From NCBI RefSeq assembly GCF_900109095.1, contig NZ_FNYZ01000010.1, positions 122,546-186,545 on the forward strand: DNA of 64,000 bases, written 5' to 3'. Positions 8,285-17,520 of the stretch are shown one piece after another. The notes beneath the pieces were generated by a model. The model had not been told where the DNA came from. It searched no databases and worked only from the letters and a program-made list of their open reading frames with translations. The position numbers and the translations under genes were made by a program. How positions within the stretch are numbered: position 1 is the stretch's first letter; each line of letters opens with the position of its first letter. The stretch is from Sphingobium sp. AP50. Lineage in GTDB: Bacteria > Pseudomonadota > Alphaproteobacteria > Sphingomonadales > Sphingomonadaceae.

Positions 8285-10392
8285 TGCGCCGCTCCGATCC
8301 TGTCCAGATAGCGCGCGCCGACGGCATCGGCCGGGCGGCGGCGGACGAGGCGGCCGGAGGGTCGCTCCATCGCCGCCCATAGCAGGGCGCGCAATTTGAT
8401 GCGGCAGGCGGCGCAGACGGGGTCTTGCCGCACCGCATCGATCGCGCCCGACAGGGCCAGCGCATCGGGCAAACGCGTGGCATTGGTCCGCACCCAGCCA
8501 TCCAGTGGCGCAAGGTTGATTGCGCCCCGGATCGCATCCGGCCCGTCGCCCAGCGCGCGCCATACGGCTGCTGCCGGGCCATCCTGCTGCTCGACCGGGG
8601 CGATTTCCAGCTGGCGGCTGGCCAGCCCCTCGCGCTTGCCGGTCATGCGGCGGCTGGCGTCGATCGGCGGCAGTTCCGGTCCGACTCGCGACAGGAAGAT
8701 GCGGGTCGCCTGCTGCACCTCCTTGATGAAACGCAGCGCCTTATAGGCATAGGGCAGGGCCGCGTCGGGATGGCCGGTCTTGAGTTCCCGTTCGGACTGC
8801 CACATTTCATCGACCGCCTGCTTCAGGATCGCGCGGGTTTCGGGATCGAGGCTGGAGGCCGGGCTTTCGTCATGCGGATGGCCGAATTCCGCCAGCACAT
8901 CTTCCTTTTCGCCAAAGACATTGGGCGCAGATACCGGCGGGCCGTGGTCATGGCCGTCACCCTCGCCATGCGCTGCGCCATCGGCGGTGGGCAGGTCTGG
9001 CGCCTCCTCATTCTCACCGCCCAGAAACTGGCTGTAGCGGCCACGCAATATCTGCTGATCGCCGCCAATGGAGGCGGAGCGGGCAAGATAACGGTCGGGA
9101 GCGAGGCTGCGCTTTTCCTTCAGCAGCTTCTCGATGTCGATGATGATCTGGCGCTGGCTGCGGAAATAGGCGGGCAGGGTGGTGTTGACCATGCCGGTCA
9201 GGCCGCTGCTTTCTGGCGCCTTGGGGGATGGCCAGCGCAGGATCAGGCTGGGGCCGCGCACTTCCTGCGGATTGGGCGCGCGATTGTCGCGGACGATCAG
9301 TTGCACAACCATATCGCCGCCTGCCGCAAAGCCGAAGGTCGAGAAGTCGAGGCGCGGGGTGAAGCGGCGATCGCGGGCCGGGCCGTTGCCGCTGACCGGG
9401 ATTTCGCGTTCGGAAAAGGTCACATTCTCGCCCTCGCCGATCGCCAGCGTGACGCGCAGCCGGGCGCTGGCGGCGACGCCATAATCGTCGGTGGCGGCGA
9501 AGGCAGGGGACCAGTTGTGCTGGCCCGGTTTCACCAGCGTCAGGCTGTCGGTCAGCGCCTTCACCTGCGGCGGGGCGTCGGCAATGGCGTCGATGCGGTG
9601 AAGCGGCGGTGTCGGTCCGCGCCCGGCGGCGGGATCGACGCGGTAGAGGAAGGCAGCGTCGGCGCCGCGGCTGGCGATCCAGTTGGCGCCGTCTGGGCGC
9701 AGCGCGATCGGCTGGTTGCCCAGCATCAGCAGCTTGGGCGTGCTGGCCTGCGGATCGAAACGCAGCGTCCATTCGAGGTGCGATCCCTGTGGCACGCGGG
9801 CGTCGAGCGAGGCGGAATCGCGCACGGGCAGGCCGGTATAGGCGGGCGGAATGATGCGCAGATTTTGCGCGACGAGGCGGGGGATGCCGGGCTTGGCGGG
9901 CAGGCCTTCGCTGCTGGGGGCGAGGGTGGGCGGCCCTTCGCCGGCGCGGGGCCAGAGCAGGGCGGCGGCGATCAGTCCGACCGCGAGGAGGCTGGACAGG
10001 AGCAGCAGGCGGCTGGACCATGCGGGCGCAAGCTCTTGCGGCGCGCCCTGATCGAGGCGGGCGGCGATGCGGCTACGCTGGAGCGACTGGAGCGGCGAGG
10101 CAGGCGCTTCATCGGTGAAGAGGAGGGCGCTGCTATCCTCCAGTTCGGGGCGCGTCGCATCGAGTGTGCGGATCAGCCAGGGGCGGTCGAAGCGGGCCAT
10201 GCGCTGACGCGCGACGGCCAGTGCGACAGCGAGCGAGACAGTTGTGACGAGAAGGGCAGCGACGAAACCGCCCCATCGCCAGCCGATGACGGCCAGCGCC
10301 AGGATCAGCGGCAGGGAGAGCGTCAGCGTATCAGCAAATCGACGGCGGCGCGCGGGCGCGATCCAGTGGCCGAACAGGGCGTCGGCACTCAT
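8281..10392 (-). CDS. DUF4175 family membrane protein
   Basis: A 703-residue protein with two closely spaced N-terminal helices (about 27-61) and a third near 128-146, followed by a large periplasmic region that includes a His/Asp/Gly-rich stretch (G-D-G-H-D-H-G-P) and helical segments. This matches DUF4175, a family found next to MoxR/DUF58/BatA genes. Function is unknown; a structural part of the MoxR-associated complex is plausible. It overlaps its upstream neighbour by four bases and its downstream neighbour by four, indicating coupled translation. Confidence 0.75.
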   Translation of the reverse strand: MSADALFGHWIAPARRRRFADTLTLSLPLILALAVIGWRWGGFVAALLVTTVSLAVALAVARQRMARFDRPWLIRTLDATRPELEDSSALLFTDEAPASPLQSLQRSRIAARLDQGAPQELAPAWSSRLLLLSSLLAVGLIAAALLWPRAGEGPPTLAPSSEGLPAKPGIPRLVAQNLRIIPPAYTGLPVRDSASLDARVPQGSHLEWTLRFDPQASTPKLLMLGNQPIALRPDGANWIASRGADAAFLYRVDPAAGRGPTPPLHRIDAIADAPPQVKALTDSLTLVKPGQHNWSPAFAATDDYGVAASARLRVTLAIGEGENVTFSEREIPVSGNGPARDRRFTPRLDFSTFGFAAGGDMVVQLIVRDNRAPNPQEVRGPSLILRWPSPKAPESSGLTGMVNTTLPAYFRSQRQIIIDIEKLLKEKRSLAPDRYLARSASIGGDQQILRGRYSQFLGGENEEAPDLPTADGAAHGEGDGHDHGPPVSAPNVFGEKEDVLAEFGHPHDESPASSLDPETRAILKQAVDEMWQSERELKTGHPDAALPYAYKALRFIKEVQQATRIFLSRVGPELPPIDASRRMTGKREGLASRQLEIAPVEQQDGPAAAVWRALGDGPDAIRGAINLAPLDGWVRTNATRLPDALALSGAIDAVRQDPVCAACRIKLRALLWAAMERPSGRLVRRRPADAVGARYLDRIGAAQ

Positions 10393-11531
10393 GGCGCGAT
10401 GCTCCGGCGGCGCCTTGTGGCCAGCCAGCGTTCGGCCAGCAGCAATAGCGCGATCAGGATGGCGAGCCAGGGGCGCAATTGCTGCGGCGGCTGATCATAG
10501 GCGCGGCCGCCGGTCAGCGGGGTATAGTCCGTCGCGGTAACGCGGGTCGGGCTGATGGTCGGTGTCAGCAAAGTGCGCAACTGCGATGGGAAGTCCGCAT
10601 CCAGCAGGACGGGCATTTGGGAGGGCTGTAGCAGACGGGTGAAGCGGATGAGGCGGCCTTTACCCAGCACTGTCGCTTCGGCCAGAAGCTGCCCGTCCGC
10701 ATCGCGCCAGAGCGGCACCATGGTCTGGTCAGCGGGAAGCCGGGTGTCGCTGGCGACGATCATCGTGCCGCCCTGCTTCACCCAGTCGACAGCGCTGTCC
10801 AACATGGTGCCGCCCGACAGCCAGACGAGGATATGCCCCTTGTCCGGCAACGGTGCGTTCGGCGTGCTACTGTCCACTTCGCCGTTTCGGTTGGCGGGCT
10901 GCCATGCCAGCGCGGCGGCGCGGATATAGCGCAAAGCGGCGCGATGATCGGCATCGGAGCGGATGGCGAGGGTGGGCGGCGGCGCTACCTTGTCGGGTGC
11001 TGCCTTGGCTTCTCCGCTGACCCGCCATGCCACTTTGCGCGACAGGCGGAGGCGATCGGCATCGGCACCGTCGAGGATGGTCGGCGTGACGATGGTGAGC
11101 GGCGTCTTGGCCGGAAGTTCAGCGTCAAGCTGGCGGATCAGGCTGGCGATGGGCAACTGGCCGGTGGGCTGTGCGGTGTCGATCTTCGGGAAACCGGGCG
11201 CGAGCCAGTGGATACGGGCATCTGCGAAGCTGCCCTGATCGACCTGCGCGCCGGGGACCACCGCGACATAGGGGCGTTCATCGCCCGCCCCGAACAGCAC
11301 AGGCTGCGCCAGCCACAGCGCTGCCAGCGCCAGCAGGACAAGGCGCAGCAACAGCAATGGCCATTCGTCGAAGCGCAGGCGCGACCGAGGTTTGGGCCGT
11401 GACCGTAGCCAGCGGAGCGCGGCGAAGTCGGTCGGCAACTGCTCGCTCTTGCGCGCGATATGGATGACGAGCGGCAGGAGCAACGCCGCAAGCGCGGCCA
11501 GCGCCGCCGGGAAGAGTAGGCCCATGCTCAT
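10389..11531 (-). CDS. BatA-like membrane protein (aerotolerance regulator N-terminal domain)
   Basis: A 380-residue protein beginning with the BatA N-terminal pattern: a helix at 1-24, then R-K-S-E-Q-L-P-T-D-F-A-A-L-R-W-L, a second helix at about 60-80, and a final helix near 355-372. The middle section (about 90-350) probably lies in the periplasm and lacks a clear VWA MIDAS motif. The family is associated with MoxR ATPases in envelope or chaperone-like systems, but its biochemical role is not settled. Overlaps both neighbours by four bases. Confidence 0.75.
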   Translation of the reverse strand: MSMGLLFPAALAALAALLLPLVIHIARKSEQLPTDFAALRWLRSRPKPRSRLRFDEWPLLLLRLVLLALAALWLAQPVLFGAGDERPYVAVVPGAQVDQGSFADARIHWLAPGFPKIDTAQPTGQLPIASLIRQLDAELPAKTPLTIVTPTILDGADADRLRLSRKVAWRVSGEAKAAPDKVAPPPTLAIRSDADHRAALRYIRAAALAWQPANRNGEVDSSTPNAPLPDKGHILVWLSGGTMLDSAVDWVKQGGTMIVASDTRLPADQTMVPLWRDADGQLLAEATVLGKGRLIRFTRLLQPSQMPVLLDADFPSQLRTLLTPTISPTRVTATDYTPLTGGRAYDQPPQQLRPWLAILIALLLLAERWLATRRRRSIAP

Positions 11532-12421
11532 TGATATTCGGCCGCGCCCTGCGCCGCGAACAGGCGGTGCAAAGGCAGGTCCACCGGTTCATCGAGATAA
11601 TGGACGGCATGGCGAATGCCGATCGCATCCAGCCGGGCATGGAGCGCGGCGCGGGCTTCGGCAAAGCGGGCGAGAAATTCGGCGCGCAGGGCTGCGCCGT
11701 CGGCCAGCAGTTCCTCGCCGGTTTCCGGGTCGCGGAAACGATAGCCGCCGTCGAAGGGGAAATCCCGCTCGGCCACGGTCAGCATCTCGATCACCAGCGT
11801 CTCGCGGCCCGCCGCAGAGAGTTTTTCCGCCAGCGCCACCGCGCCTTCATCGAAACAGTCGGACAGCAGGAGGACGAGGTCGTGCGCGCCGATCCGCTCC
11901 CAGACTGGACCCAGCTGGCTTTCCGGCGCGAAGCCGGTTGCTGGGCGGACGGTCAGCAATTCCAGCAGCAGCCGGTCGCGCTGGCGCAGGCCGGTGGCGG
12001 GGGGCAGCAGCATCAGGCCATCGTCGCCCAGCGCCATGAAGCCGAAACGGTCGCCCTGTTGCATCGCCAGTTCGCCAATGGCGGCGGCGATCGCCTTGGC
12101 GGCGTCGAGACGGCTATAGTCGAGGCGGGGTGCGTCTGACTGGCCCATGGAGGCGCTGGCGTCGATGACTGTCCAGACTGCGACCGGGCTTTCGCGTTCC
12201 GCCTCCCGCACGAAGAATTTGTCCGACCGGGCGTAAAGCTTCCAGTCGATCTGGCGCAGTTCGTCGCCCGGTTCATAGGCGCGATACTGGGCGAACTCCA
12301 GCCCTGCGCCCCGGCTGTGGCTCTGATGCAGGCCGATCCCATGCGACCCCACCGCCCGGCGCGTGACGAGGCGCAGGCCGCGCAGACGGCTGCGCACATC
12401 GGGAGGGAGAAGATCGACCAT
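11528..12421 (-). CDS. DUF58 domain protein
   Basis: A 297-residue protein with the DUF58 core (R-A-Y-E-P-G-D-E-L-R-Q-I-D-W, then V-I-D-A-S-A-S-M-G, a VWA/MIDAS-like D-x-S-x-S). DUF58 proteins are the usual partners of MoxR ATPases and may present substrates or bind divalent metal through the MIDAS-like site. The gene lies 11 bp after moxR and overlaps batA by four bases, so the three are surely co-transcribed. Confidence 0.85.
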   Translation of the reverse strand: MVDLLPPDVRSRLRGLRLVTRRAVGSHGIGLHQSHSRGAGLEFAQYRAYEPGDELRQIDWKLYARSDKFFVREAERESPVAVWTVIDASASMGQSDAPRLDYSRLDAAKAIAAAIGELAMQQGDRFGFMALGDDGLMLLPPATGLRQRDRLLLELLTVRPATGFAPESQLGPVWERIGAHDLVLLLSDCFDEGAVALAEKLSAAGRETLVIEMLTVAERDFPFDGGYRFRDPETGEELLADGAALRAEFLARFAEARAALHARLDAIGIRHAVHYLDEPVDLPLHRLFAAQGAAEYQ

Positions 12422-12432
12422 GGCGGAAGGGA

Positions 12433-13422
12433 TCAGGCGAGCGGAACGGCGCGGACGAGGGCCGCGACGACATCATCGGCGCTGCGCCCTTCCGCTTCGG
12501 CGGCGAAGGACAGAAGCAGGCGATGGCGCATCACCGGTACGGCGAGCGCGGCGATATCGTCGCGCGTGGCGGCAAGGCGGCCATGGAGCAGCGCGCGCGC
12601 CTTGGACGCCAAAATCAGCGACTGGCCGGCGCGCGGACCCGCGCCCCATTTCACATATTTGCGAATATCCTCCGCCATGCCTTCGCCGGGGCGGCTGGCG
12701 CGGATGAGGCGCGTGACCCAATCGAGCAGGTCGTCGCTGAAATGGACGTCGCGCACGAGCGTCTGCAACGCCAGCACTTCTTCCCCCTGCATCACGGCGG
12801 GAACAGCGGTGGGTTTGGAGCCGGTGGTCTGGGCCAGAATGGCGCGTTCCTCCGCCTCGGTCGGATAATCGACCCGGATGTGCAGGAGGAAGCGGTCAAG
12901 CTGGGCTTCGGGCAGGGGGTAAGTGCCGGCCTGCTCCAGCGGGTTTTGCGTCGCCAGCACGAAGAAGGGCTTGGGCAGGACATGGGTGACGCCGGCATAG
13001 CTGACCGTCTTTTCCTGCATCGCTTCCAGCAGGGCGGCCTGCGTCTTGGGCGGGGTGCGATTGAGTTCGTCGGCCAGCAGCAGGTTGGTGAAGACCGGGC
13101 CTTGCTGGAAACGGAAGCTGCGATGGCCGGTGCCATGATCTTCCTCCAGCAATTCGGTGCCGAGAATATCGCTGGGCATCAGGTCCGGCGTGAACTGAAC
13201 GCGGCGGAAATCGAGCTTCAGCGCTTCACCGAGCGAGCGGACGAGCAGCGTCTTGCCCAGGCCCGGCACGCCCTCCAGCAGGCAATGGCCACCCGCCAGC
13301 AGGCCGATCAGCAATTGCTCCACCACATCGGCCTGCCCGACGATCGCCTGTCCGATCGCGGCGCGCAGCCCGGTCAAAGCGTCAAGGCGGGTCTGGATGT
13401 CGGCTTCGGTGAGGTCTGTCAT
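12433..13422 (-). CDS. MoxR-family AAA+ ATPase
   Basis: A 329-residue AAA+ ATPase. Walker A is G-V-P-G-L-G-K-T (residues 51-58), Walker B is L-L-A-D-E-L-N-R (about 115-122), and sensor residues follow in A-T-Q-N-P. MoxR proteins act as chaperone-like ATPases, often activating or assembling partners through VWA proteins encoded beside them. The start MTDLTE was chosen because the domain begins normally from there; an in-frame ATG 18 codons upstream adds only a low-complexity tail. Confidence 0.9.
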   Translation of the reverse strand: MTDLTEADIQTRLDALTGLRAAIGQAIVGQADVVEQLLIGLLAGGHCLLEGVPGLGKTLLVRSLGEALKLDFRRVQFTPDLMPSDILGTELLEEDHGTGHRSFRFQQGPVFTNLLLADELNRTPPKTQAALLEAMQEKTVSYAGVTHVLPKPFFVLATQNPLEQAGTYPLPEAQLDRFLLHIRVDYPTEAEERAILAQTTGSKPTAVPAVMQGEEVLALQTLVRDVHFSDDLLDWVTRLIRASRPGEGMAEDIRKYVKWGAGPRAGQSLILASKARALLHGRLAATRDDIAALAVPVMRHRLLLSFAAEAEGRSADDVVAALVRAVPLA

Positions 13423-13472
13423 GTCATGTCCCTTGCTGGACGAAAGGCGGGAAGGGGGGAGAGGCGGGGCCG

Positions 13473-14168
13473 TCACACCGACAGCGCGTACATCACGACA
13501 TTGACCGCGAATTTCGTATTATCCTCGGCCAGGAAGCGCTTGTTACGCCAGTCATAATCCCATTCGCAGCCATAATCCTTGTTGCTGTAGAGAACGCCCA
13601 GCCGGCCGTTCACCTCTATGCCCTTAAGATATTCGTGGACGAGATCATCGCCCCAGCCGTTGAGTTCGAGGCCGGTATTGGGCGGGCCGTCAAATTTGAA
13701 GAAGCTGCGGTAGAGGCCGTGGCTCTTGGGTAACTCCTTGAGCGCCTTCGGGCCGAAAATCTTCGCCATCTGCGCTTCGAAGGAGCGGGCGAACAGGCCG
13801 TCTATGTCATGGTTGCAATCGTCCACCATGACGAAGCCGCCATTGCGCACATAGCGTTCGAAATTTCGTCGTTCGGCCGGAGAGAACTCCACCAGCTTGT
13901 GCCCCGCCATGTAGCAGAAGGGCGCGGTCAGCATCTTCGGGTCCGAAAGGGCGATGACATGCTCCTTCGGATCGACGCGCAACGTGGTGTAATCGATCAG
14001 CGAGGTGATGATGTTGGACGGCGTGCGCTGGTCCACATCCCAGTCGCCACTGTCATAGCGCAGGCGGGTGAACCAGAAATCATAGCCCCCGGCTGCGGAG
14101 AGTGGCCGGGCCAGCATCGCGCCAGCCAGACCACCCGCCATCAACCGAAGAAATTCGCTGCGTGTCAT
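13473..14168 (-). CDS. DUF4159 family exported protein
   Basis: A 231-residue protein with an N-terminal export signal (M-T-R-S-E-F-L-R-L-M-A-G-G-L-A-G-A; Tat-like hydrophobic core but only a single arginine) and a DUF4159 domain (R-L-R-Y-x-S-G-D-W near residues 35-43, D-D-C-N-H-D-I-D near 116-123). DUF4159 proteins have a glutamine-amidotransferase-like fold and recur in MoxR/BatA gene sets. Biochemical role unknown. It sits between tldE and moxR, 16 and 50 bp away. Confidence 0.8.
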   Translation of the reverse strand: MTRSEFLRLMAGGLAGAMLARPLSAAGGYDFWFTRLRYDSGDWDVDQRTPSNIITSLIDYTTLRVDPKEHVIALSDPKMLTAPFCYMAGHKLVEFSPAERRNFERYVRNGGFVMVDDCNHDIDGLFARSFEAQMAKIFGPKALKELPKSHGLYRSFFKFDGPPNTGLELNGWGDDLVHEYLKGIEVNGRLGVLYSNKDYGCEWDYDWRNKRFLAEDNTKFAVNVVMYALSV

Positions 14169-14184
14169 GCAGAGACGATCAGCG

Positions 14185-15519
14185 TCACACCGCGTCCGAC
14201 AGCGAGGTGAAGGTGAAATCGCGCAGCTTCATCGGCGGCACGACGATGTTCATCGACACTTCGTCCGGCGGCACGCGGACCGGCTTGCCCAGCTCTTCCA
14301 CATTGTTGAGCATGATGACCGGGCTTTCGTTGAACCGGAAATTCTTGATCGGATATTTGATCTGTCCGTTCTCGATATAGAAGGTGCCGTCGCGGGTCAG
14401 GCCGGTCAGCAGCACGGTCTGCGGATCGACCATGCGGATATACCAGGTGCGGGTGACGAGCACGCCGCGTTCGGTCGAGCGGACGAGATCGGCGGTCGAC
14501 TTGTCGCCGCCCGTCATCAGGATATTGCCCATCTGCCCGGCGGCGGGCTTGCCCTGCTTGCTGGCCCAGTAACGGCTGTAGTTCAGGTTCACGACCTTGC
14601 CGTCCTTCACCATGTCCATGCGCTGGCGGGCAAGACCGTCCTCGTCCCACGGTTCGCACGGCGCAACCGGATCCCAGGGATCGGTGTAGAAATTGACTTG
14701 CGGGCCGAACACCTGTTCGCCCAGCTTGTTGCCGCCGCCCTTTTTCGACAGGAAGCTGCGGCCTTCATCGGCCTCGCGCGCGCCGAAGAAGTAGAACATG
14801 AAGCCGATCAGGCCAGCGGCCGCCATGGGTTCCAGAATCACGGTATATTTGCCCGGCTCCAGCGCCTTGGCCTCGGACGAGGCCGATGCCTTGCGCATGG
14901 CGATCTGGATATCGCTATCCGCCTTGAAACGAGTCGCATCCTGCGTATCGGTGCCGACCCAGCCGGAACCCCGGCCATCCTCGGTACGGACGGTGCAGGT
15001 ATAATCCAGCATGGTCGAGCGCTGATAACCGAAATTGCCCTTGCTGTTGGCGATCGCGGTGAAGCTCTGATTATCCTCCAGATAGCCGGCCGCGATCAGC
15101 TTCTGCGATTTGCAGGCGTCGATCGAGGTCTTAGCGACCTGCGCGCGATAGGCCGGCGTGATGTCGGCGGTCGACTGGGCGAAGGTCGGGCTGGGCTTGT
15201 AGGCTTGCTTGTCGACGGCGGGCATGAATTCCGGATTGTCGGGGGCCAGTTGCGCCAGCGTTTCGGCCCGGCGCACGACCCGCTCCAGCGAGGCGTCGTC
15301 AAACTGGTTGATGGTGGCGGTGCCGACCTTCTTGCCAAAGGCGACCTGCACGGCGAGTTCGATATCGTCGGTCAGGCCGGCGGTCGACACGTCGTTGCGG
15401 GCGAAACGGACATTGCCCTGAATCTTGCCGGTGAGTTGGGCGGTGCATTCGTCCGCCTTGGAGAGCGCGACGACCTTGGTCAGGATCGCCTTGGACTGCG
15501 CTTCGGTGAGGATGCTCAT
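14185..15519 (-). CDS. TldE/PmbA-like subunit
   Basis: A 444-residue TldD/PmbA-family protein without the H-E-x-x-x-H metal motif; the corresponding region reads P-M-A-A-A-G-L-I-G-F. It is therefore the TldE-type, non-catalytic half of a TldD/E heterodimeric metallopeptidase. No signal peptide is seen (M-S-I-L-T-E-A-Q-S-K), in contrast with its TldD-like partner. A good Shine-Dalgarno GGGAG precedes the ATG. Canonical TldD/E degrades or trims modified peptides and antitoxins in the cytoplasm; the target here is unknown. Confidence 0.82.
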   Translation of the reverse strand: MSILTEAQSKAILTKVVALSKADECTAQLTGKIQGNVRFARNDVSTAGLTDDIELAVQVAFGKKVGTATINQFDDASLERVVRRAETLAQLAPDNPEFMPAVDKQAYKPSPTFAQSTADITPAYRAQVAKTSIDACKSQKLIAAGYLEDNQSFTAIANSKGNFGYQRSTMLDYTCTVRTEDGRGSGWVGTDTQDATRFKADSDIQIAMRKASASSEAKALEPGKYTVILEPMAAAGLIGFMFYFFGAREADEGRSFLSKKGGGNKLGEQVFGPQVNFYTDPWDPVAPCEPWDEDGLARQRMDMVKDGKVVNLNYSRYWASKQGKPAAGQMGNILMTGGDKSTADLVRSTERGVLVTRTWYIRMVDPQTVLLTGLTRDGTFYIENGQIKYPIKNFRFNESPVIMLNNVEELGKPVRVPPDEVSMNIVVPPMKLRDFTFTSLSDAV

Positions 15520-15549
15520 TATCTTGTCTCCCTAGGAGTCTGATCGTTT

Positions 15550-15578
15550 CCGGTGGAAGCGCTTTGCGTTTCCACTGG
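15550..15578. promoter_or_regulatory. hairpin between the tldD- and tldE-like genes
   Basis: CCGGTGGAAGCG (15550-15561) can pair with CGTTTCCACTGG (15567-15578) over 12 bp, two of them G-T type on one strand, with a five-base loop. It lies in the 93-bp gap between the two co-directional genes and has no T-run, so it may be an RNA processing or stability element rather than a terminator. Confidence 0.4.
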
Positions 15579-15612
15579 GAGCGTGAATCAGGCTCCAATC
15601 AAAATTGCAGCG

Positions 15613-17247
15613 TCAGCCGAGCGAACGCGCGGTGTTGATGACGTTGATGCCGTTGAAGCGCGCGGTCGAAGACCCGTGCGACACGGCGGAGACCTGGGCC
15701 GGCTGGCCCTTGCCGTCGAAGAAGGAGCCGCCCAGACGATAATCGCTGCTGTCGCAGACGCCGGTGCAGGCGTTCCAGAATTCCGGGGTGCGGATCTGGT
15801 AGGCGACATCCTCGATTTGCTGGGTGATCTTGCCCTGCTTGATTTCGTAGAAGAGCTGGCCGCCGAACTGGGCGTTGTAGCGCTGCTGGTCGATCGAGAA
15901 GCTGCCGTCGCCGATGATGTAGATGCCGTCCTCGACACCCGCGATCATCTCCGCGACGCTCTTCTTCGCCTTGCCCGGCTCAAGGCTGACGTTGGCCATG
16001 CGCTGGAACTGCACATTGGACCAGCTGTCGGAATAGGCACAGCCGTCCGATTCCTTCTTGCCCTCGATATGGGCCTGATCGCGGATCGCCTGATAGCCGA
16101 CCAGCTTGCCGTCGCGGATCAGATCCCACTTCTTGGTCTTCACGCCTTCATCGTCATAGGCGACCGCGCCCAGGCTGCCGACCTGCGTCTTGTCGGCGAC
16201 GATGTTCACATTGGGGCTGCCATATTGGAAATGGCTTTCCAGCTTGTCCATCGTGGCGAAGCTGGTGCCGGCATAGTTCGCCTCATAGCCCAGCACGCGG
16301 TCCAGTTCGAGCGGATGGCCGACCGATTCATGGATGGTGAGCCAAGTGTGCGACGGGTCGAGCACCAGATCATATTTGCCCGGCTTGACCGAAGGCGCCT
16401 TCAGCTTGGCGCGCGCCTGTTTGGCGGCGGCGATCGCATCTTCCTTCATGTCATAGCTGTTGCCATAGACGACCACGCCATTGGGCAGCACGGTCTTGCC
16501 TGACGCGGCGCCGTCCAGATATTCGTAGCCCAGACCCATCGGTGCCGACAGGCCCTCGCGGGTGCGGAACTTGCCGCTGGTCTTGTCGACCGCCGTGATC
16601 GTGGTCGGCGCCCAGATGCGGTGCACGTCCTGATCGATATAGCTGCCGTCGGTGCTGGCGAAATATTTCTGCTCGTTGACCAGGAACAGGATGGAATTGA
16701 TGAAGTCCGCGCCCGCATCCATGGCGGCGGCGTTGACGTCCATCAGCAGCGCGACCTTGTCCTTGATCGGCACGTCCATGGCGTTCTTGACGATCGGCGT
16801 CTTCCAGCTGACTTCGCCCACGCCCTTGGTCGGGGCCAGCTGGACCGGTGCGCTCTGGGTCGGGGCGTTGGCCTTGGCGATGGCGACGGCCTGCTGCGCG
16901 GCCTTGGCCACGGCGTCGGCAGTCATTTCATTGGTGGCGGCAAAGCCCCAGGCGCCATTGGCGATCACGCGGATGCCGACGCCGCTCGATTCGGTGTTGA
17001 CGATATTTTCGACATTGCGTTCGCGGGTGATGACGAACTGGCGCAGGTAGCGGCCGACGCGCACGTCGCAATAGGATGCGCCCGCGCTCTTGGCGGCGTT
17101 CATCGCGGTGTCGGCCAGGCTCTTCTTCACCGCCACGTCGATGGCGCTGTTCAGTTCCTCGGCGGCGATGACCCTGCCGAACATGGAGGGGAGGACGAAG
17201 CCACCCACGCCCATGGCCCCAAAGGCCAGAAAATCGCGTCTATGCAA
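15613..17247 (-). CDS. Tat-exported TldD-like metallopeptidase
   Basis: A 544-residue TldD-family protein. The motif H-E-S-V-G-H in T-I-H-E-S-V-G-H-P-L-E provides the zinc ligands expected of TldD. The N terminus M-H-R-R-D-F-L-A-F-G followed by a glycine-rich hydrophobic stretch is a classic twin-arginine signal, so this copy should be exported folded to the periplasm, unlike the well-studied cytoplasmic TldD. It is the first gene of the operon that runs through tldE, DUF4159, moxR, DUF58, batA and DUF4175. A perfect palindrome about 155 bp upstream may control the operon. Confidence 0.85.
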   Translation of the reverse strand: MHRRDFLAFGAMGVGGFVLPSMFGRVIAAEELNSAIDVAVKKSLADTAMNAAKSAGASYCDVRVGRYLRQFVITRERNVENIVNTESSGVGIRVIANGAWGFAATNEMTADAVAKAAQQAVAIAKANAPTQSAPVQLAPTKGVGEVSWKTPIVKNAMDVPIKDKVALLMDVNAAAMDAGADFINSILFLVNEQKYFASTDGSYIDQDVHRIWAPTTITAVDKTSGKFRTREGLSAPMGLGYEYLDGAASGKTVLPNGVVVYGNSYDMKEDAIAAAKQARAKLKAPSVKPGKYDLVLDPSHTWLTIHESVGHPLELDRVLGYEANYAGTSFATMDKLESHFQYGSPNVNIVADKTQVGSLGAVAYDDEGVKTKKWDLIRDGKLVGYQAIRDQAHIEGKKESDGCAYSDSWSNVQFQRMANVSLEPGKAKKSVAEMIAGVEDGIYIIGDGSFSIDQQRYNAQFGGQLFYEIKQGKITQQIEDVAYQIRTPEFWNACTGVCDSSDYRLGGSFFDGKGQPAQVSAVSHGSSTARFNGINVINTARSLG

Positions 17248-17402
17248 GGTAAGTCTCCTGCCTGACTATGCCCGCATGGCGCGGGTCGGATTGTGATTGG
17301 GTGACGGCGCAGCGGCCGGACCGGTGTGATGGCGGGGATCATTGCGACCCGGACAGGCGGGGTCAAACATCTTTTACGGATGCACAAGAAGTGACCGTAT
17401 AC

Positions 17403-17427
17403 TTTCGACAAATGTCATCTGTCGAAA
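17403..17427. promoter_or_regulatory. palindrome upstream of the tldD-moxR operon
   Basis: TTTCGACA (17403-17410) and TGTCGAAA (17420-17427) form a perfect 8-bp inverted repeat with a 9-bp spacer, about 155 bp upstream of the tldD-like start. Size and symmetry fit a dimeric repressor site; the regulator is not identified. Confidence 0.45.
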
Positions 17428-17520
17428 AACTGCGTCGGCTCGACGGAGAGCAGACGCAAAAAATCGGCGGCGATGGCTATGCCATCCCGCTGATAATTCG
17501 CTTCTTCCTGTGAAGAAAGT

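Noticed and set aside
4958..10494. Very long plus-strand open frames opposite the DUF3857 and DUF4175 genes
   Set aside because: Antisense frames in GC-rich DNA; His-, Arg- and Gly-rich with no domains, while the minus-strand genes have clear motifs and coupled starts.
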